Assembly (NCBI RefSeq): GCF_039503195.1
Contig: NZ_JBCJKP010000001.1
Span: 2,852,001-2,916,000 of the forward strand
Direction: 5' to 3'
DNA: 64,000 bases
From: Streptomyces mirabilis
GTDB taxonomy: Bacteria; Actinomycetota; Actinomycetes; Streptomycetales; Streptomycetaceae
Of the stretch, positions 60,605-64,000 are shown piece after piece. The notes below the pieces were generated by a model, which had not been told where the DNA came from, ran no database searches, and was given only the letters and a program-made list of their open reading frames with translations. The position numbers and the translations under genes are program-made. Numbering within the stretch: position 1 is the stretch's first letter; every line of letters begins with the position of its first letter.

Positions 60605-61930
60605 TCAGCCCTGGTACGCCTTGGCCGCGGCCTTCTCCAGGTCGGCCGCGGTCGCCTTCGGGTCCGAGGGGTCACGGAGGAAGTCCTGGAGGATCTTCCA
60701 CTCGCCGGCGCCCTTGGTGCCGCCGAACGCGGCGGGGGCCTGGTCGGACATGTCGAAGCGGACCGAATCCCCGGCGGCGACCAGGGACTTGGCGGTCTCG
60801 CGGGCGACGTCGTCGCTGTAGGAGGCGAGGTCGAGCTTCTTGTTCGGGGAGAGGAAGCCGCCCGCCCCGGCCCAGACGGCGGCCGCTTCGGGGGTCGCCA
60901 GGTACTCCAGGAACGTCATGGCGGCCTTCTGGTTCTTGCCGTCCTTGAGGACCACGGCCGCGTCGCCGCCGCTGACCACGGGCGCCTTGCCGCCGTCGAC
61001 CGCGGGGAAGGGGAAGAAGTTCGCGTCCTGGCCGATCTTCTTGCCGAACTGGTCCTTGGCGACCCCGGCGACGAAGTCGCCCTCGTAGACCATGCCCGCC
61101 TCGGGCTTGGGCCCGAAGACCTTCTCGACGGAGCCGGGGAAGTCCGTGTTCAGGGCCCCCTTCTGGCCGCCGGCCATCAGTTGCTTGTCCTTGAAGAGCT
61201 TGCCGAGGGTGGTGAGCGCCTCGACCACGGTCGGGTCGGTCCACTTCAGCCGGTGGGCGGCCAGGGCGTCGTACTTCTCCGGTCCCGCCTGGGAGAGGTA
61301 GATGTTCTCGAACCAGTCGGTGAGGGTCCAGCCGTCCTGTCCGGCGACGGAGAAGGCGGCGAGGCCCGAGTCGGAGACGGTGTGTCCGGCCTTCAGCATG
61401 GCGTCGTACGTGGTCGGCGGCTTGACACCCGCCTGGGCGAGCGCGTCGGGGCTGTACCAGACGGTCGACTTGTGGGCGGCCTTGAAGTACAGGCCGTACA
61501 GGGTGTCGCCGACGCTGCCGTACTTCTTCCAGACGCTCGCGTAATTGGTGTCGACGGACTGTTCGGTGGTCTTGGAGAGCGGCTTGAGCCAGCCCTCCTT
61601 CGCGAACTGCTGGAGGACGCCGACCTGCGGGACCATCACCACGTCGGGGGCGTTGCCGCCCTCGATCTTGCTGCCGACGACCGTGGAGACGTTGTCGCCG
61701 GTGGAGACGAACTGGGTCTTGGCGCCCGTCTTCGCGGTGAAGGCGTCCAGGACCTTCTGGAAGTTCTTCTGCTCGCTGCCGGACCAGACACCGGCCACGG
61801 TGATCGTCTGGCCGTTCAGCGACTTACCGCCGCCTCCGGCGGCCACGGGCCCGCCTCCGCAGGCGGTGGCGCCGAGGGCCAGGGCGAGGGCGGTGCAGCT
61901 AGCGAGCAGGGTCGTACGTCGTCGCATCAT
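60605..61930 (-). CDS. Alpha-glucoside-type ABC substrate-binding lipoprotein
   Basis: A 441-residue family 1 solute-binding lipoprotein with lipobox ALGATACGGG (Cys about residue 24). Mature motifs: TITVAGVWSGSEQKNFQKVL, APDVVMVPQVGVLQQFA, LYGLYFKAAHKSTVWYSP and the LTDWFENIYLSQAG segment seen in AglE-type proteins. First gene of the importer cluster binding-protein, MalF-, MalG-type permeases. AAGGGA lies before the ATG. It faces the same way as the alpha-glucosidase gene 69 bp upstream, with which it may be co-transcribed. Confidence 0.9.
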   Translation of the reverse strand: MMRRRTTLLASCTALALALGATACGGGPVAAGGGGKSLNGQTITVAGVWSGSEQKNFQKVLDAFTAKTGAKTQFVSTGDNVSTVVGSKIEGGNAPDVVMVPQVGVLQQFAKEGWLKPLSKTTEQSVDTNYASVWKKYGSVGDTLYGLYFKAAHKSTVWYSPDALAQAGVKPPTTYDAMLKAGHTVSDSGLAAFSVAGQDGWTLTDWFENIYLSQAGPEKYDALAAHRLKWTDPTVVEALTTLGKLFKDKQLMAGGQKGALNTDFPGSVEKVFGPKPEAGMVYEGDFVAGVAKDQFGKKIGQDANFFPFPAVDGGKAPVVSGGDAAVVLKDGKNQKAAMTFLEYLATPEAAAVWAGAGGFLSPNKKLDLASYSDDVARETAKSLVAAGDSVRFDMSDQAPAAFGGTKGAGEWKILQDFLRDPSDPKATAADLEKAAAKAYQG

Positions 61931-61999
61931 CGTTGATGTCCCTTTCAGGGCAGGGGAATTGACGGAAACCAGAGGAACGGAGAGCGGAGGAGGGGACGG

Positions 62000-63637
62000 T
62001 CAGGGATTCGTGCAGTCGCTGATCCACCAGGCCGCCGTCGAGCCGGGCAGCACGCCGGCCGGACAGGGGCCGCTGGACAGCAAGGGGGTGCCGGAGACCG
62101 GCGCGGGTGTGGGGGCCGTACCGAAGTTGACGGCGCACACCAGGCCGTCGCCGCGGACGAAGGCGAGGACGCCGGGCGGCGCCTGCAGCCAGCGCAGCGC
62201 GCCCTCGCCCAGCTGCGGAAGTCCGGCGCGCAGCTGGAGCCCGTCGCGGTACAGGTGCCAGAAGGAGCGGGTGTCGGCGAGCGCGCGGTCGGTGGCGTAC
62301 TCGGCGAAGTAGGCGGGCTGCGGCAGCCACGGCTTGGCGCTCTCCGCGCCCGAGGTGAAGCCGAACGGCGAGGCGTGTCCGGACCAGGGCAGCGGAACCC
62401 GGCAGCCGTCGCGGATACGGGCGCGGCTGCCCGTGCGGCGGAAGATCGGGTCGGTCAGCACGTCGTCGGGCAGGTCGACGACCTCGGGCAGCCCGAGCTC
62501 CTCGCCCTGGTAGATGTACGCGGCTCCGGGCAGCGCCAGCATCAGCAGTGCGGCGGCGCGGGCACGGGCCGTGCCGAGGCCGCTGCCCTCGGTGCCGAGC
62601 TCGCCGTAGCGGGTGACGGTGCGGACCTGGTCGTGGTTGTTGAGGACCCAGGTGACCGTCGATCCGGTGCCGGCGATGTCCTGCATGGCCTCGGAGATGA
62701 CCTTGCGGAAGGCGTCGGCGTTCCAGGGCGCGCTGAGCAGGTCGAAGAAGAAGGCCTGGTGGAGCTCGTCGGGGCGTACGTACTGGGCGTGTTCGCGGGC
62801 CGTCGGTACCGAGACCTCGCCGACCAGCAGCCGGTCGCGGCCGTCGCGCCCGGTGTACTCCTCGCAGACGGACCGCCAGTGGCGCCACACGTCGTGCACC
62901 TCGGGCCGGTTCCAGGCGAGCGGGTTGACCGAGTCGCGGGTGCGGGCGTCGGCCTCCGGGTCGGGCGAGTCCGGCAGGTCGGGGTGCTTGAAGAGGCCGG
63001 CGGCGACGTCGATGCGGAAGCCGTCGACGCCCCGGTCGAGCCAGAACCGCAGCACGTGGTCGAAGTGCGCGCCGACCTCGGGGTTGCGCCAGTTCAGGTC
63101 GGGTTGCTCGGAGGTGAACATGTGCAGGTACCACTGGCCGGGGTTGCCGTCCGCCTCGGTGACGCGGGACCAGGCCGGTCCGCCGAACATGGCGTGCCAG
63201 TTGTTGGGCGGCTCGGCGCCGTCCGGGCCGCGTCCGTCGGCGAAGTGGAAGCGGGCGCGGGCCGCGCTGCCCGGCTCCGCCGCGAGCGCGGCACGGAACC
63301 ACGGGTGCTCACTGGAGCAGTGGTTGGGGACGATGTCCAGGAGCACCTTGATGCCGAGGCGTCGGGCGTCGGTCATCAGCAGGTCGAACTCGGCGAGGTC
63401 GCCGAAGAGCGGGTCCACGTCGCAGTAGTCGGCGACGTCGTAGCCGTGGTCGTGCTGCGGCGAGGGGTAGAAGGGGCTCAGCCAGATGCCGTCGACACCG
63501 AGCTTCTTGAGGTACGGCATGCCCGCGCGAACCCCGGCGAGATCGCCGATGCCGTCACCGGTGCTGTCCAGGAAGCTGCGGACGTACACCTGGTAGATCA
63601 CTGCGTCGCGCCACCAGCGGTGCGTGTTGAGGGTCAC
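62000..63637 (-). CDS. GH13 alpha-glucosidase
   Basis: A 545-residue alpha-amylase-family hydrolase without signal peptide, so it is intracellular. Catalytic set: nucleophile Asp in GVDGFRIDVAAGL (about residue 207), acid/base Glu in LLVGEVSV (about 272), stabilising Asp in LNNHDQVR (about 332). It opens WWRDAVIYQVYVRSFLDSTG, the oligo-1,6-glucosidase/alpha-glucosidase subfamily start, with DIVPNHCSSEHPWF. It would hydrolyse imported alpha-glucosides to glucose. The transport genes follow on the same strand. A promoter is visible at 63679-63707. Confidence 0.93.
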   Translation of the reverse strand: MTLNTHRWWRDAVIYQVYVRSFLDSTGDGIGDLAGVRAGMPYLKKLGVDGIWLSPFYPSPQHDHGYDVADYCDVDPLFGDLAEFDLLMTDARRLGIKVLLDIVPNHCSSEHPWFRAALAAEPGSAARARFHFADGRGPDGAEPPNNWHAMFGGPAWSRVTEADGNPGQWYLHMFTSEQPDLNWRNPEVGAHFDHVLRFWLDRGVDGFRIDVAAGLFKHPDLPDSPDPEADARTRDSVNPLAWNRPEVHDVWRHWRSVCEEYTGRDGRDRLLVGEVSVPTAREHAQYVRPDELHQAFFFDLLSAPWNADAFRKVISEAMQDIAGTGSTVTWVLNNHDQVRTVTRYGELGTEGSGLGTARARAAALLMLALPGAAYIYQGEELGLPEVVDLPDDVLTDPIFRRTGSRARIRDGCRVPLPWSGHASPFGFTSGAESAKPWLPQPAYFAEYATDRALADTRSFWHLYRDGLQLRAGLPQLGEGALRWLQAPPGVLAFVRGDGLVCAVNFGTAPTPAPVSGTPLLSSGPCPAGVLPGSTAAWWISDCTNP

Positions 63638-63678
63638 CCGTTGGACCTGTCTGTGCGTGCCTGTGGTTATGCATGCAT

Positions 63679-63707
63679 GTTAAGTAGGTGTGTCGCACGG
63701 GTGTCAA
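63679..63707 (-). promoter_or_regulatory. Promoter of the alpha-glucosidase operon
   Basis: On the minus strand TTGACA (63707-63702), a 17-bp spacer, then CTTAAC (63684-63679), about 40 bp upstream of the start codon. A GCATGCATG run lies around the expected start point; no clear LacI-type palindrome is present. The rest of the 63638-63847 gap is AT-richer and holds no gene. Confidence 0.6.
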
Positions 63708-63847
63708 CGAGTAAGCAGCATCAACCCGGCATCGACCGGGGAGTTGGTCCGTTATATGCAGACTTTTCGGACACGAAATCCAGAGATGGGATGCTCCCGT
63801 TACCTAACAAGTAACTAGCAGAGTGCCGACAAGGCACCGCCGGGGTG

Positions 63848-64000
63848 CTAGCGGCTCGAGATGGCCGCCAGCTCGCGCGCCAGCCGCCGTACCGCCGCGG
63901 ACGGCGTCTCGTGCCCCGTCATCGCATCGTGGACCACGGCCTGAACGACCAGGCTGACCTGGTCGTAGCGCGGGCTCTTGGGGCGTGGGGCGGCCGCGAG
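63848..64000 (-). CDS. C-terminal end of a sugar ABC binding protein (partial)
   Basis: The last 50 residues of a gene that continues past the right edge: PKSPRYDQVSLVVQAVVHDA then MTGHETPSAAVRRLARELAA, stop TAG at 63850-63848. The PRYDQVS..VQ..V..A pattern with the following helix is the usual C-terminus of family 1 sugar-binding proteins. If correct, a second carbohydrate importer lies upstream of the alpha-glucosidase. Based on a short fragment. Confidence 0.6.
   Translation of the reverse strand, partial: LAAAPRPKSPRYDQVSLVVQAVVHDAMTGHETPSAAVRRLARELAAISSR

Overview
The window is a piece of a Streptomyces-type actinobacterial chromosome. Support for this: very high GC with strong third-position GC bias, many ATGA/GTGA start-stop overlaps, leaderless starts just downstream of a -10 hexamer, a SufR-led suf operon, an OpcA-containing pentose phosphate operon, and two sugar ABC importers with no ATPase gene (typical of genomes that share one MsiK-like ATPase). 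The species cannot be fixed from the sequence. The block from dapD to pgl looks like the conserved Streptomyces core; much of the left half looks accessory.

Layout. 1-7661: sugar-acid catabolism: a GntR regulator, a DHDPS-family lyase and an IlvD/Edd dehydratase (cut by the window edge), then a TIGR03086 protein, a frameshifted MFS gene, an uncharacterised protein coupled to 5-dehydro-4-deoxyglucarate dehydratase, and a divergent uronate dehydrogenase. 8004-12980: a DeoR-headed polyol/sugar operon (binding lipoprotein, two permeases, zinc dehydrogenase). 13084-18223: a double TerD protein, a TetR/MFS efflux pair, ACC deaminase and a frameshifted HNH gene. 18252-20290: a TROVE/Ro60-like protein preceded by a tandem array of three Y RNA-like genes, two of which contain circularly permuted tRNA-like modules. 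20328-26321: a PhoX-like protein with a candidate PHO box, an unknown 474-residue protein between two degenerate minisatellites, and a secreted nuclease/phosphatase. 26413-29855: SRPBCC/HTH pair, a Cys-rich unknown with a tiny upstream partner, and a DapA paralogue.

29996-32834 is a rifamycin-response locus: an RAE-like palindrome, a wrecked glycosyltransferase that resembles rifampin glycosyltransferase, and an intact helR. 32888-38077 holds small unknowns, dapD, an SMR efflux/TetR pair under a 40-bp palindrome, a sulfotransferase remnant and a membrane-anchored AbfB-domain protein. 38147-44747 is the Suf Fe-S assembly operon (sufR-B-D-Rieske-C-S-U and a DUF59 gene) read leftward. 44942-51366 has an AAC(3)-like acetyltransferase, an ABC-2 exporter pair, heme A synthase (ctaA), an amidohydrolase, a heptanucleotide tandem repeat, a small unknown and heme O synthase (ctaB). 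51731-58336 is the operon tkt-tal-zwf-opcA-pgl. 58405-64000 is an alpha-glucoside-type uptake and hydrolysis cluster with an unusual permease that carries a large extracytoplasmic insert.

The strongest unusual signal is the Y RNA array at 19901-20290. All three RNAs fold into the same lower stem, internal loop and upper stem, with different sequences preserving the pairing, and they lie directly upstream of the Ro-like gene on the same strand. Other points worth checking are the RAE/helR locus with its dead glycosyltransferase, the MalF-type permease with an inserted beta-sandwich-like domain, the (TGACAGA)n array, and several clear operators. At least three genes carry single-base frameshifts; these may be real or may be sequence errors in G or T runs.
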